Shown: positions 26,996 to 35,832, counted from the stretch's first letter. The stretch is DNA of 64,000 bases from Cytobacillus sp. NJ13 (GCA_030348385.1 JAUCFP010000006.1:1240001-1304000), one strand, 5' to 3'. Notes: generated by a model from the letters alone, not told the origin. Numbers and translations: made by a program.

Positions 26996-27016
26996 AAAAC
27001 GAAATCATTACGATTT
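26996..27016. promoter_or_regulatory. Zur box for the ycgR-ycgQ operon
   Basis: AAAACGAAAT then C then ATTACGATTT: the right arm is perfect and the left arm has two mismatches to the Zur consensus. It ends 19 bases before the YcgR-like start, overlapping the expected promoter end. Confidence 0.88.
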
Positions 27017-27035
27017 TTAAATACAGGAGGATACT

Positions 27036-28028
27036 ATGAACCGACTTTTTCGCAGCCATATCATTGATATAACGGGCATAATTTTGATAGCCATTCTGGT
27101 ATATTTCATATCTTTCAGCTCTGGCTTAGGTTTATCTTTTGATATCCCCCCTTCTCTGTTAAATCTGAATGTTATCTTTATCAGCATCCTAATAGAAGCG
27201 TTGCCTTTTGTCCTTATTGGTGTGCTGATTGCAGGCTTTATCCAAATTTTCATTACAGAAGACCATATAAAAAGGTGGATCCCGAAAAATAGAACGGCTG
27301 CAGTTGTCATGAGCTGTGTAGCAGGCGCCCTTTTTCCAGCGTGTGAATGCGGAATTGTCCCCATCATTCGCCGGCTTATGTCTAAGGGTGTTCCAGTATA
27401 TGCAGCGATTGGTTTTATGCTGACTGGACCCCTGATTAATCCCATCGTCATTGCTTCTACATACATGGCTTTTGGAAACGATTTTGAAATGGCGGGCTTA
27501 CGAATGGGACTGGGATTCCTAATTGCCATAATAGTTGCCTTTAGCGTGAGCATCATCTTTAAGTCCGGGCAATTGAAAGATAGTATTCACTTACCCCACA
27601 TCAGCGAAAACAATCGTTCTTTCCTGGACAGGATTTGGTCGATGCTGACCCATTCAATCGATGAATTTTTTGACATGGCCAAATATTTAATTATTGGTGC
27701 TTTATTAGCTTCCATTGTACAAGTCTATATGCCGGCAAAAACATTTCTGCAAAATGCCGATAATCCGGTAGTATCCTTGCTAATCATGATGGGCTTTGCC
27801 TATGTTTTGTCACTATGCTCAGAGGCCGACGCTTTTATTGGTGCCTCATTCAGCAGTATATTTCCTAAGTCTTCCGTACTGGGATTCCTGATCTTCGGGC
27901 CGATGATCGACTTTAAAAATACAATTATGATGCTTAGTGTGTTTAAGATGAAGTTTGTTTTTGGGGTATTAGCCCTGACAGCTTCCGTTGTCTTTTTCAC
28001 GCTTCTTCTTTTACAGAATTTCATTTAG
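27036..28028 (+). CDS. YcgR-like permease (DUF318/UPF0718 family)
   Basis: A 330-residue membrane protein with about eight helices, of the family that also contains the ArsP permeases. FPACECGIVP at 100-109 carries the conserved Cys pair. A second conserved patch, LCSEADAFIGASF, lies in a later helix. Such genes are commonly paired with a TIGR03943/YcgQ gene, as here, and may move or sense zinc; this is not proven. AGGAGG precedes the ATG. The Zur box 19 bases upstream implies zinc repression. Confidence 0.85.
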   Translation: MNRLFRSHIIDITGIILIAILVYFISFSSGLGLSFDIPPSLLNLNVIFISILIEALPFVLIGVLIAGFIQIFITEDHIKRWIPKNRTAAVVMSCVAGALFPACECGIVPIIRRLMSKGVPVYAAIGFMLTGPLINPIVIASTYMAFGNDFEMAGLRMGLGFLIAIIVAFSVSIIFKSGQLKDSIHLPHISENNRSFLDRIWSMLTHSIDEFFDMAKYLIIGALLASIVQVYMPAKTFLQNADNPVVSLLIMMGFAYVLSLCSEADAFIGASFSSIFPKSSVLGFLIFGPMIDFKNTIMMLSVFKMKFVFGVLALTASVVFFTLLLLQNFI

Positions 28029-28038
28029 GAGGATTGCT

Positions 28039-29025
28039 ATGAAAATCCATTTTCAGCAGGCATTAAGGGCGCTGATTCTACTGGCTTTTTGCGGACTGAT
28101 TTTTCAGCTTCACTATACAGGCGACATAACCAAATATATTAATCCGAAATATGTCCGGTTAAGTCAATCCGCTTCCATTCTGTTTTTATTTTTATTTTTT
28201 ATTCAGATTACCAGGATATGGAGTTCCAATAGAGAAAAAGAGGGTCACGAACACCTTCACGGTAAGGACTGCTGCCACCATGATGATCATAGCTGTTCTC
28301 ATCATCATGATCATGGAGATACACCGTTTACAGGTAAAAAGCTGCTGTCATATTCCATTATATTATTTCCGCTATTAACAGGATTCTTCTTGCCTGCAAA
28401 GACGCTTGATGCTTCCATTGCTGATAAGAAAGGCGGGCTGGCCATACTTGGTAATCAAAATAAAGAGGAGAATGTTTCGTCGGACTCTGAGGAAATAGAA
28501 GATCAATCGGAAATTAACCTTGAGAATTATTCGCTTGAAGAAGAGCTGGAAGAAGTCGAGAAGCTGGAGCATGACCTATCTGTAAATGAAGAGGTACAGG
28601 AAATATCCAATGAAGAATTTGAGCAATTAAAAAAGGACCTGTATTCGTCTCCTGCTATTAAGATGGATGATAAAGTTTTTAGCTTATATTATGAGGAAAT
28701 CAGTAAGGATATTGATAAGTTCGCAGGCAGGGAAATTGAATTTCAGGGATTTATTTATAAAGAAAAAGGACTGGCTTCTAATCAGCTTGTCATTTCGAGG
28801 TTTTTGATTACGCATTGTGTGGCAGATGCAAGTATGATTGGCTTTCTTTCAGAAATGGAGGAAGCTCCGGAACTCTATGATAATATGTGGGTCAAAGTTA
28901 GCGGAGTCATAGATAAGGCAGCCTATAATGGGACAGAGCTTCCACTGATTAGAATTAAAGAATGGAAAGAAATTGAAGAGCCGTTTATTCCATATCTGTA
29001 CCCATTAACCATTAGAATCTTATAG
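28039..29025 (+). CDS. YcgQ-like protein (TIGR03943 family) with His-rich loop
   Basis: A 328-residue membrane-anchored protein. Two N-terminal helices are followed by a loop at about 70-93 with some ten His and three Cys, then another helix near 100-118. An acidic stretch (150-200) and a C-terminal soluble domain (REIEFQGFIYK to WVKVSGVIDK) follow. The His/Cys loop looks like a metal-binding site. ATG 28039 has AGGAGG upstream and starts ten bases after the YcgR-like stop, so the two genes are coupled. Function beyond zinc response is unknown. Confidence 0.87.
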   Translation: MKIHFQQALRALILLAFCGLIFQLHYTGDITKYINPKYVRLSQSASILFLFLFFIQITRIWSSNREKEGHEHLHGKDCCHHDDHSCSHHHDHGDTPFTGKKLLSYSIILFPLLTGFFLPAKTLDASIADKKGGLAILGNQNKEENVSSDSEEIEDQSEINLENYSLEEELEEVEKLEHDLSVNEEVQEISNEEFEQLKKDLYSSPAIKMDDKVFSLYYEEISKDIDKFAGREIEFQGFIYKEKGLASNQLVISRFLITHCVADASMIGFLSEMEEAPELYDNMWVKVSGVIDKAAYNGTELPLIRIKEWKEIEEPFIPYLYPLTIRIL

Positions 29026-29033
29026 TAAAAATT

Positions 29034-29060
29034 AAAAGGGACTCAGCCGAGTCCCTTTTA
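29034..29060. terminator. Bidirectional terminator, ycgQ / chemotaxis receptor
   Basis: AAAAGGGACTC pairs with GAGTCCCTTTT around a four-base loop between two convergent genes. Confidence 0.9.
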
Positions 29061-30746
29061 TAATTTAAATCTCGAAACAACTTCCTGCAAATCTTCAGCA
29101 AGTTTTGCAAGTGATCCTGCTGATAATGATACTTCTTCCATTCTGGCGAGCTGTTCTTCTGTTGCAGCTGAAGTTTCCTGTGAAGCTGCTGCATTTTTTT
29201 CTGAGATGTCCTGCACGTTTGTCATGACTTCAATGATCTGGCTGGTTAAGGCAGTCAGTTCCTCCACTGAGGAAGAAACTTCCTCGACTTTATATGTCAC
29301 ATCACCCATTGAATGGGCAATTTCTGCAAAAGCAGCACTTGCTTCCATCGTATCTTCCAGTCCCTCTTTAACCTGTTCATTCCCTTTTTCCATTGCCTGA
29401 ACGGCCTGCTTTGTTTCTTCCTGCACAAGTCCAATCATTTGCTGAATCTGAACAGCAGATTGTTTGGAACCCTCTGCCAGTTTGCGGACTTCATCGGCTA
29501 CAACCGAAAAGCCCCTGCCATGCTCACCTGCCCTTGCAGCTTCAATGGCTGCATTTAGGGCAAGCAAATTGGTCTGCTCGGCGATAGTGGTGATCAGTTC
29601 CACGATATTGCTGATTTCTTTTGATCGGGATTCGAGAGTATTAATATACTGTGTGGCATTGCCTACTGAAATATTTATTTCATTCATCTGCCTTACAACA
29701 TTTTCGACTGATTTAGTGCCTATTTTAGTTAAGAAATCAGTTTTTTCTGCTGCTTCAAGCATCAGCTCGCTGCTTGAAGAAATCTGCTGCATTCCGGAAG
29801 CTATCTCCTCCATTGAAGAAGTTACCTCTCTAAAACGGTAAAGCTGCTGTTCAGTGCCAAGAGCATTTTTTTGCGAAATAGCTGCAACCTGTTCAGAAGC
29901 CAAAGAACTTTCCTCTGCACTCGCAGCCAGTTCCTCACTGCTTGATGCAACTTGTTCTGAAGTGTTTCTTACCTGGCTGACCACAGACCTTAAGTCTTTA
30001 ACCATCTTATTTAAAGATAAAATAAACGCTCCTATTTCATCCCTGTTTTTCACTTTAATGGAGCCGTGGCTTAAATCTCCTCCAGCCACCTTGTCTATCG
30101 TAGCTGCAGCCAGATTTATCGGCCTTGAAATCATTCTGCTTATAAAATAAGCGATCGCCACCGCAGCCAGAATGGCTGCAATCGTAATAAGTAAAGTAAT
30201 GACCTGAGCGGATTTTACGCTGGATACGGTTTCATTTATCCCAGCATCTAATTGGGTTTCATAAAATTTTACAAGTTCATCCGCTTTATTGTTAAAATCC
30301 TGGCTGACCTGTTTATCGGAAGTTTCAACTAATGACATATATGCATTGTTATCTTCCAGCTTAAACTTAATTTCTTTATCAATAATGCTCTGGTAGCGAT
30401 CATGAAGCACTTTCAGCTCTTTCGCCAATTCCTTCTCTTCATTATTGCTGGTTAATTTATTCAGTTCATTGATATGATGTTCCATTCTCTTGCGGGAACT
30501 TTCATAGTCACTGAGATATGTAGAGTCGCCTGTCAGGAGATAGCCGCGGATTCCCCCTGCTTCATTCATAAGCTCTGCCTTTAGGGTTTTTACAAGCATC
30601 ACTTCAGAGACATTTTCATCTATTAAGCTTTGATAATTTCGGTTAACATTGCCAAGTTCATAATTAGATAAACCGGCGACAAGACCAAATAATAAAAGGA
30701 CAGACAAAAACCCGAGGAACAGTTTTTTTGCCACAGATAATTTCAT
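29058..30746 (-). CDS. Methyl-accepting chemotaxis protein
   Basis: Membrane chemoreceptor of 562 residues. The order is: transmembrane helix at about 8-28; extracytoplasmic four-helix-bundle sensor domain to about 180; second helix at about 185-205; HAMP domain to about 260; and signalling domain. The hairpin tip [19 protein letters not shown] and following [14 protein letters not shown] are the CheA/CheW contact region. The ligand is unknown. It is a single-gene unit. Confidence 0.94.
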   Translation of the reverse strand: MKLSVAKKLFLGFLSVLLLFGLVAGLSNYELGNVNRNYQSLIDENVSEVMLVKTLKAELMNEAGGIRGYLLTGDSTYLSDYESSRKRMEHHINELNKLTSNNEEKELAKELKVLHDRYQSIIDKEIKFKLEDNNAYMSLVETSDKQVSQDFNNKADELVKFYETQLDAGINETVSSVKSAQVITLLITIAAILAAVAIAYFISRMISRPINLAAATIDKVAGGDLSHGSIKVKNRDEIGAFILSLNKMVKDLRSVVSQVRNTSEQVASSSEELAASAEESSLASEQVAAISQKNALGTEQQLYRFREVTSSMEEIASGMQQISSSSELMLEAAEKTDFLTKIGTKSVENVVRQMNEINISVGNATQYINTLESRSKEISNIVELITTIAEQTNLLALNAAIEAARAGEHGRGFSVVADEVRKLAEGSKQSAVQIQQMIGLVQEETKQAVQAMEKGNEQVKEGLEDTMEASAAFAEIAHSMGDVTYKVEEVSSSVEELTALTSQIIEVMTNVQDISEKNAAASQETSAATEEQLARMEEVSLSAGSLAKLAEDLQEVVSRFKL

Positions 30747-31085
30747 GACTTTTCCTCATTTCCAGATAAGATAGGATATTCTACTTATAATTTAACATGA
30801 ACACACCTGGTAAGTCAGGTACTTTTTACCTGCAAGTTCATATATACAGAAAATTCTCCTCCTTTCGCGATTATTTGCATAAAACAAAGAAAATGCCGCT
30901 AATCCGGCTGGCAGATTAGCGGCAACTATGCAGACCAAAGATCCTTAGGGAGGAGATCTTCTATATCATTGTATTAAATGTGATTGAAATGGTGTGGACA
31001 AACCCCTCCGCTATTTGCTTATTTTTTCATCTAACTGAGCCCAAACACTTCTAAAGTCTTTATCTGGTTAGGCTCTCCTGACTTT
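30747..31085 (-). other. Gap with terminator hairpin, before the chemotaxis gene
   Basis: A 339-base region without a supportable gene. It contains the strong hairpin at 30894-30924 and a weaker GAGCC/GGCTC stem at about 31037-31077 just after the DUF3870 stop. The left part holds the start region of the chemoreceptor gene. Confidence 0.6.
30894..30924 (-). terminator. Terminator downstream of the DUF3870 operon
   Basis: TGCCGCTAATC pairs with GATTAGCGGCA, an 11-bp stem with a nine-base loop. The minus strand continues TTTTCTTTG. It lies 160 bases after the DUF3870 stop. Confidence 0.8.
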
Positions 31086-31397
31086 TTATTTAGACAAAAC
31101 AAGCTCATACTGGAGATAGACATCCTTAAGTGCTGCCTGAATCGCCTGTCCGGCTTTCCCGCGGTAATGACGCTGAACCTTTTCTATGAGTTCTTCTACC
31201 CCTTCGCCCAAACAATAGCCTCTAAGCAGCTGGCGGATATATTCACGGCCATGCTCAGTGGCGAGTGTACATGATGAATCGACTATCACGCCATATTTAA
31301 AGTCCAGTTCCAATGTAATTGTAATAGTATCATATAGGTTTCTCGCAGCCATTCCCTGCGGAAGTTTGGCATGCCCGGCAATAAAATATGTGTTCAT
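31086..31397 (-). CDS. DUF3870 domain-containing protein
   Basis: A 103-residue soluble protein. TYFIAGHAKLPQGMAA at the N-terminus and CTLATEHGREYIRQLLRG in the middle match DUF3870, a small family found near CoA-transferase and acyl-CoA dehydrogenase genes. Its function is unknown. ATG 31397 is preceded by AAAGGGAG; an upstream in-frame start would overlap the dehydrogenase gene and adds an unconserved stretch. It is the last gene of the operon started by the CoA-transferase gene. Confidence 0.78.
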   Translation of the reverse strand: MNTYFIAGHAKLPQGMAARNLYDTITITLELDFKYGVIVDSSCTLATEHGREYIRQLLRGYCLGEGVEELIEKVQRHYRGKAGQAIQAALKDVYLQYELVLSK

Positions 31398-31480
31398 TCT
31401 ATCGTTCTCCCTTTTGTCACTCTCAGGAAAATGGGGTGTGTGCCGATTAAACCGAAAGCTAACTGTCATGTTCCCATTCC

Positions 31481-32689
31481 TTAATGGACAGATACTTCTT
31501 CAAATGGCCACGCTGGCAGCTGCTTTCGAAGCGGCTTATCCTCCCTGTATCCCAGAGCATATTCTCCTTGCATAATGGTGTGAATTTCTCTAGTTCCTTC
31601 GTAAATCACCGGGGCTTTTGAGTTTCTTAAAAAGCGCTCAACCGGATATTCATCCGAATAGCCATATGCCCCGTGGATTTGAACGGCATCATTGGCAGCT
31701 TCGAAGGCTGCATTACATGCTATCCATTTCGCAAGGGACGTTTCTTTTGTATTCCTTTTCCCTTGATTTTTTAGCCAGCCTGCCTTAAACACAAGCAATC
31801 TGGAAATCTCCAAATTGGCATTCATTTTTGCAATCATCTGCTGAACGAGCTGATGCCTGCCAATTTCCTTGCCAAAAGCTTTGCGTTCATGGCAATATTT
31901 TAGACTTGCTTCCAGACTGGCTTCAATTAAGCCAACTGCCCCTGCTGCTACAGTAAATCGGCCATTATCTAATGCTGACATGGCAATCTTAAATCCTTCT
32001 CCTTCTTCACCAAGCCTATTTGATACAGGTACTCTTACATCAGACAAAAATACCTCGCCTGTGTTGCCTGCCCTTATTCCCAGCTTTCCTTTAATTGCCT
32101 TAGTTTCTAACCCTGGGAAGTTTCGTTCAACTATAAATGCAGTAATTCCCTTGTGCCCAATATCATGTTCTGTTTTTGCAAAAATGAGGAAATTATCCGC
32201 TGCATCACAAAGTGAAATCCACGTCTTTGATCCATTTAGAATATAAGAGTCTCCATCCCGAATGGCTGTTGAATTCATTGCAGCTACATCCGATCCTGCA
32301 TTAGGCTCGGTTAAGCCAAATGCTCCTACCTGTTTGCCTTGTGCTTGCGGCACTAAATACTTCTGTTTTTGCTCCTCGTTTCCCCATTGCAGCAATGTCA
32401 TACTATTTAACCCTGTATGGACAGATACCGCAGTACGGTAGGCAGTATCTCCACGCTCCAGCTCTTCACAGACAATTGCCAAAGTGTTGTAATCCATCCC
32501 AGCACCACCATATTCCTCAGGAATGCAAACACCCATTAATTGCAATTCAGCTAATTTTTTTAGTATTGAAGGTTCAAAATGACCTTGTCTGTCCCACTCC
32601 TGAATATTCGGGATAATTTCCTTGTCTGCAAACTTTTTCACTAATTTTTTCACACTTTGCTGTTCATCAGATAATTCGAAATTCATCAT
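31481..32689 (-). CDS. Acyl-CoA dehydrogenase
   Basis: FAD enzyme that oxidises an acyl-CoA to the 2-enoyl-CoA, 402 residues with the complete three-domain fold. GAFGLTEPNAGSD and WISLCDAADN form the FAD and substrate site. The catalytic Glu is present in VIYEGTREIH near the C-terminus. Overall it resembles the glutaryl-CoA and short/branched-chain dehydrogenase group. AGGAGG precedes ATG 32689. It lies 11 bases after the CoA-transferase stop, so the two probably act in sequence on the same acid. Confidence 0.92.
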   Translation of the reverse strand: MMNFELSDEQQSVKKLVKKFADKEIIPNIQEWDRQGHFEPSILKKLAELQLMGVCIPEEYGGAGMDYNTLAIVCEELERGDTAYRTAVSVHTGLNSMTLLQWGNEEQKQKYLVPQAQGKQVGAFGLTEPNAGSDVAAMNSTAIRDGDSYILNGSKTWISLCDAADNFLIFAKTEHDIGHKGITAFIVERNFPGLETKAIKGKLGIRAGNTGEVFLSDVRVPVSNRLGEEGEGFKIAMSALDNGRFTVAAGAVGLIEASLEASLKYCHERKAFGKEIGRHQLVQQMIAKMNANLEISRLLVFKAGWLKNQGKRNTKETSLAKWIACNAAFEAANDAVQIHGAYGYSDEYPVERFLRNSKAPVIYEGTREIHTIMQGEYALGYREDKPLRKQLPAWPFEEVSVH

Positions 32690-32700
32690 TTCAATTCCTC

Positions 32701-33888
32701 CTATATAATTTGATTTTTTCTAAACCTGTCAATTTGGTCGGGATGGTAACCGAGCTGCTCCAAAATGGTTTCTGTATGCTCACCAAACATAGGAGGATGA
32801 TGCCTCATTTTTACAGGTGATTTAGAGAGCTTGATCGGTGAACCGGTAAGTCTAAGAGTTTCAATAGTAGGATGATCCATTTCGACTACCATTTCTCTGG
32901 ATCTTATTTGCGGATCATCAAACATGTCTTGAACAGTATTGATAGGACCGTTGGGAATTCCCGCTTTATCCAAAATGTCTTTCCACTCCTTTTTTGTTTT
33001 TTTTGAGAGCATTTCTTCAAGTATTGGAATAAGCTTTGATTTATTCTCCAAGCGATTTTTATTATGAATAAACTCTTCCTTTTCAGATAAATCCTGCCTG
33101 CCTAATGCAGCTGAAAATCGCTTAAATTGCTCATCATTTCCTACTGCTACAACCATTTCACCATCTTTTACAGAAAACACCTGGTATGGAACTATATTGG
33201 GATGCTGATTTCCTAAACGTTTTGGGGTGCTTCCAGTGCACAAATAATTGCTGGCAACATTAATTAGTGAAGCAACCTGACAATCCATTAAGGAAATATC
33301 GATTTCCTGCCCCTCTCCAGTTTTGTACCGATGCTGGAGAGCAGATAAAATGCCAATGCATGTATACAGGCCAGTTAGTACATCCGCAATAGCAACACCA
33401 ACCTTCAAAGGGCTCCCATCCGGCTCTCCAGTAATGCTCATTAATCCGCTCATCGCCTGAATAATGTAATCATATCCTGGCAAGTCCTTATATGGTCCGG
33501 CTGAACCAAATCCTGTAATAGAAGCCATAATTAAAGAAGGGTTCATCTCTTTCAATCTTTCGTAGCCCAAATCCATTTTTTCCAGCGTCCCTGTTTTGAA
33601 ATTTTGCACAACTACGTCGCTTATCGAGACAAGTTCCCTGAAAATATCTTTCCCCTCTTCAGTTTTTAGGTTTAATGAAATACTCTGCTTATTCCGATTG
33701 GCACATAAATAATAGGCACTTTCTCCATTTAAAAAAGGCGGGCCCCAGCCCCGTGTTTCATCACCGGTTTTATAATGTTCTATTTTAATCACATCTGCTC
33801 CTAAATCACCAAGAATCATGGAGCAAAAAGGACCGGCCAGCACCCTTGATACATCGATTATTCGGATTCCCTCTAAAGCACCCTTCAC
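32701..33888 (-). CDS. Class III CoA-transferase (CaiB/BaiF family)
   Basis: Moves CoA from a donor thioester to a carboxylic acid, 395 residues. VSRVLAGPFCSMILGDLGADVIK is the family N-terminus; DETRGWGPPF and YLCANRNKQS follow. The catalytic Asp lies in VGVAIADVLTG at about 170. Start GTG 33888 has GAGGTG five bases upstream. It heads a CoA-transferase, acyl-CoA dehydrogenase, DUF3870 operon behind a long leader with terminator and sigma-A promoter. The substrate acid is unknown; a dicarboxylate such as a glutarate derivative would fit the dehydrogenase. Confidence 0.9.
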   Translation of the reverse strand: MKGALEGIRIIDVSRVLAGPFCSMILGDLGADVIKIEHYKTGDETRGWGPPFLNGESAYYLCANRNKQSISLNLKTEEGKDIFRELVSISDVVVQNFKTGTLEKMDLGYERLKEMNPSLIMASITGFGSAGPYKDLPGYDYIIQAMSGLMSITGEPDGSPLKVGVAIADVLTGLYTCIGILSALQHRYKTGEGQEIDISLMDCQVASLINVASNYLCTGSTPKRLGNQHPNIVPYQVFSVKDGEMVVAVGNDEQFKRFSAALGRQDLSEKEEFIHNKNRLENKSKLIPILEEMLSKKTKKEWKDILDKAGIPNGPINTVQDMFDDPQIRSREMVVEMDHPTIETLRLTGSPIKLSKSPVKMRHHPPMFGEHTETILEQLGYHPDQIDRFRKNQII

Positions 33889-34134
33889 GTTTTCACCTCT
33901 TTCACAAATTTAAGTAAACAAAAAGAGCCAGCAAAACAGACAATGTCTATTTAGACATTGAACGCCTTACTGACTCTTATTCAAGGCTCGTCTTCCGAAA
34001 AAGGAAGTTCAAGTGAACAAAGTCAATCCATAGGTATTTATTTTGAATTAAAACTTCAAGCCGTGCATGCAGCAAGTAAATTGCTGTCATCGGTTTGTTA
34101 AACTCATTATACAACAATTAATTGAATATTTCAA
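33889..34134 (-). promoter_or_regulatory. Structured leader with sigma-A promoter and terminator before the CoA-transferase gene
   Basis: Minus strand TTGAAA (34134-34129) and TATAAT (34111-34106) are exactly 17 bases apart. The transcript would have a leader of about 210 bases. It contains a CAGCAA/TTGCTG stem near 34070-34090, a CTTCC/GGAAG stem near 33990-34012, a GCCTT/AAGGC pairing, and finally the terminator at 33919-33979. The arrangement suggests transcription attenuation. It lacks the T-box sequence and matches no riboswitch class that I recognise. An open frame of 37 codons without ribosome site spans 33977-34090. Confidence 0.6.
33919..33979 (-). terminator. Leader terminator before the CoA-transferase gene
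   Basis: Outer stem AAGAG-CAG with CTG-CTCTT (one mismatch) encloses an inner CAATGTCT/AGACATTG hairpin, and the minus strand continues TTTTTG. It ends about 30 bases before the coding start. Confidence 0.65.
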
Positions 34135-34144
34135 TATTTTATGC

Positions 34145-34186
34145 ACCAGGTACCTACCAGTTTGCTGAAGGGTCCAGGTACCTGGT
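34145..34186 (-). terminator. Hairpin after the vanW-like gene
   Basis: ACCAGGTACCT pairs with AGGTACCTGGT (11 bp) around a 20-base loop. There is no T-run on the minus strand, so termination strength is uncertain. Its GGTACCTGG core recalls words in other intergenic hairpins of this window. Confidence 0.5.
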
Positions 34187-34191
34187 ACTTA

Positions 34192-35220
34192 TTAAACAGC
34201 TTTTTTCAAAATTCCTGAATATTGCTTGGAGGTTTTTAGCTCAATAGTCAGTACGCCATTACCGAAATGTGCTTTTACAAGGAGGGGTATGCCTGTTGTG
34301 TTTTCAAATCTAAAATCTTTGCCTCCATAAGATACCGTTGCATCTCTTCCTTTTGGAACATATCCTACTGTTACGGAATGGTGATGCTTTTCTACATAGC
34401 TCACCCCGACCTTGTCAACTGCGTTAAATAAAGTGGAGGAAGTCTGGCAGATCCCGCCTCCAATTCCCATAACCAGCTTACCATTGATAGCTTCTTCTGC
34501 CGGCTGATAACCATGGGCTGCGTCACTTGGACCCACCGTTGTATTAAAGGAAAAATGGTCGCCCTCACCAAGGATGATATTATTAATGGCCTCGGCGGAA
34601 AGCTCTATATTTTTCGTTCTGCCGGCTACTCCGTTATTGAAGTAGGTCGTATAAGAGGCGACCACCACTTCATCCAAGCTTGGAACATCTTCAGGGCTAT
34701 ATCCGCTTTCAGTAACATAGAGAGGCAATTCCACATCCCCTCCGCTTACAGACGCAGCAATAATCTTATCCACTAATTCACTTTCTTCAAGGATGATTTC
34801 GGGCTGTCCTTTAATTATCTTCCCATCCGGTCCTAGTTTATCAAGGGTCATCCTTTGGTCATAGCCTTTATTTGTGTCCGTACCACGCGCCATCTCTTTG
34901 GCCCATTGGGCAAGATCTGCTTTATATTTTACATCGTCATCACCAAATCCCATCTCATCTGGGCTGAAGGTCTTAAGCACAGCTTTTGTATTGGGATCGA
35001 TAACATTAACCACAATCGGTTTTACTTCTTCCTTCTTATCCTCCTCTTTTGCCTGCTCCTCTTCCTTTGCCTCCTCTTTGGCCTTTTCTTCCTCCTTTAC
35101 CTTCTCTTCTGCTGCCTTTTTCTCCGGCTCATTATCTCCGGCTGCTTTTCCTGAACACCCAGCTAAACCTATTAAACTGCCAATCAACATTAATAAAATT
35201 CCCCATTTTAGCTTACTCAT
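34192..35220 (-). CDS. VanW family lipoprotein
   Basis: A 342-residue surface protein. The lipoprotein signal peptide ends LIGLAGC with Cys22 as probable lipid site. A Glu/Lys-rich spacer (about 28-65) links it to the wall-facing domain. The VanW domain spans about 195-335, with SFNTTVGPSDAAHGY, GGGICQTSSTLFNAV and HHSVTVGYVPKGRDATV. VanW occurs in some vancomycin-resistance clusters but is common in bacilli (for example YoaR) without such a role, and no vanA/vanH/vanX genes are nearby. It is a single-gene unit. Confidence 0.9.
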   Translation of the reverse strand: MSKLKWGILLMLIGSLIGLAGCSGKAAGDNEPEKKAAEEKVKEEEKAKEEAKEEEQAKEEDKKEEVKPIVVNVIDPNTKAVLKTFSPDEMGFGDDDVKYKADLAQWAKEMARGTDTNKGYDQRMTLDKLGPDGKIIKGQPEIILEESELVDKIIAASVSGGDVELPLYVTESGYSPEDVPSLDEVVVASYTTYFNNGVAGRTKNIELSAEAINNIILGEGDHFSFNTTVGPSDAAHGYQPAEEAINGKLVMGIGGGICQTSSTLFNAVDKVGVSYVEKHHHSVTVGYVPKGRDATVSYGGKDFRFENTTGIPLLVKAHFGNGVLTIELKTSKQYSGILKKAV

Positions 35221-35358
35221 TTTTCCCCCAGCTTTTTCTTGTATTCTTCCTTTCTTTCTTTAGGAAGTCGTTTCCATTTTCATATTGTATTCAAGTCGGG
35301 GAAGAGGTATTCCTGCACAGCAGCAGCTCAGTTTGTACCTTTTTTCCTGAATAAAAAA

Positions 35359-35379
35359 ACGCCTGCAGTTAGCAGACGC
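35359..35379 (-). terminator. Terminator of the small-gene pair
   Basis: ACGCCTGC pairs imperfectly with GCAGACGC around five bases; the minus strand continues with seven T. Confidence 0.78.
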
Positions 35380-35384
35380 TTGCA

Positions 35385-35555
35385 TTATAATCCTCCACAG
35401 CCGGATGAATTTTCCTGATGGCTGGCTTCTTCTTTCGAAACAGATTCCAGCCCATACCCCGTTGAACTAATTTCAAGTGTTCCTTCTGACGAATGCTCAC
35501 TGCTAAATCCCTCACTCCTGCTTTCAGGACGAAACTGAGAATTATCTTTTTTCAT
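35385..35555 (-). CDS. Hypothetical small hydrophilic protein
   Basis: A 56-residue Ser/Glu-rich protein (about 15 Ser) ending in CGGL. I do not recognise it. Composition and length suggest an unstructured or spore-type small protein, without proof. GGGAGG lies five bases before the ATG, which supports this start over longer in-frame readings that overlap the upstream small gene. It is followed by a terminator. Confidence 0.6.
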   Translation of the reverse strand: MKKDNSQFRPESRSEGFSSEHSSEGTLEISSTGYGLESVSKEEASHQENSSGCGGL

Positions 35556-35577
35556 AATAGCCTCCCAATAATCTGTT

Positions 35578-35721
35578 CTAGTCCTTAATCCCATGCAGCC
35601 ATTCATGATAACAGCCTTTACATAAAACTTCTTCTCTCTCTTGATCAGCCACATCAAATGTAATCAAATGCATTTGATTTCCATCAATTTCATCAGTGCA
35701 ATAAAAACACTTTTCACCCAT
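35578..35721 (-). CDS. Hypothetical small zinc-ribbon-like protein
   Basis: A 47-residue protein not recognised as a named family. CFYCTDEI near the N-terminus and CKGCYHEW near the C-terminus provide two Cys-x2-Cys pairs, the pattern of a treble-clef or zinc-ribbon finger. GGAGGTTG precedes the ATG at good spacing. It ends 22 bases before the next small gene's start, so the two form a mini-operon. Confidence 0.68.
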   Translation of the reverse strand: MGEKCFYCTDEIDGNQMHLITFDVADQEREEVLCKGCYHEWLHGIKD

Positions 35722-35781
35722 CAGGCAACCTCCAAAATAGAAAGTGTTTTTATTTTAAACAGCTGACCCTTTTTTATACGC

Positions 35782-35826
35782 AAAAAAGCACCAGGCATCT
35801 ATACCTTAAGCGGTATAGATGCCTGG
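35782..35826 (-). terminator. Terminator of the aminotransferase-permease operon
   Basis: A 15-bp stem (CCAGGCATCTATACC with its complement at 35812-35826) has a six-base loop; the minus strand then reads TGCTTTTTTG. Confidence 0.9.
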
Positions 35827-35832
35827 CACCCA

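Larger units (their letters stand above)
26733..27035. other. Divergent control region of the zinc locus
   Basis: This 303-base AT-rich region separates the COG0523-rpmG operon from the YcgR-YcgQ operon. It holds two Zur boxes (26850-26870 and 26996-27016), one near each operon. No coding sequence is seen. Confidence 0.8.

Noticed and set aside
27017..27556. 179-codon frame on the minus strand
   Set aside because: It is antisense to the YcgR-like permease, whose motifs, ribosome site and Zur box are clear.
33977..34090. 37-codon frame in the leader of the CoA-transferase gene, as a possible leader peptide
   Set aside because: No ribosome site precedes its ATG and codons run through the leader hairpins; kept only as a remark in the leader entry.
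33889..34134. T-box leader
   Set aside because: The conserved T-box sequence (GGGTGG-ACCGCG type) is absent from the antiterminator region.
34192..35220. Vancomycin-resistance cluster
   Set aside because: Only a VanW-domain lipoprotein is present; the ligase and dehydrogenase genes of such clusters are absent.
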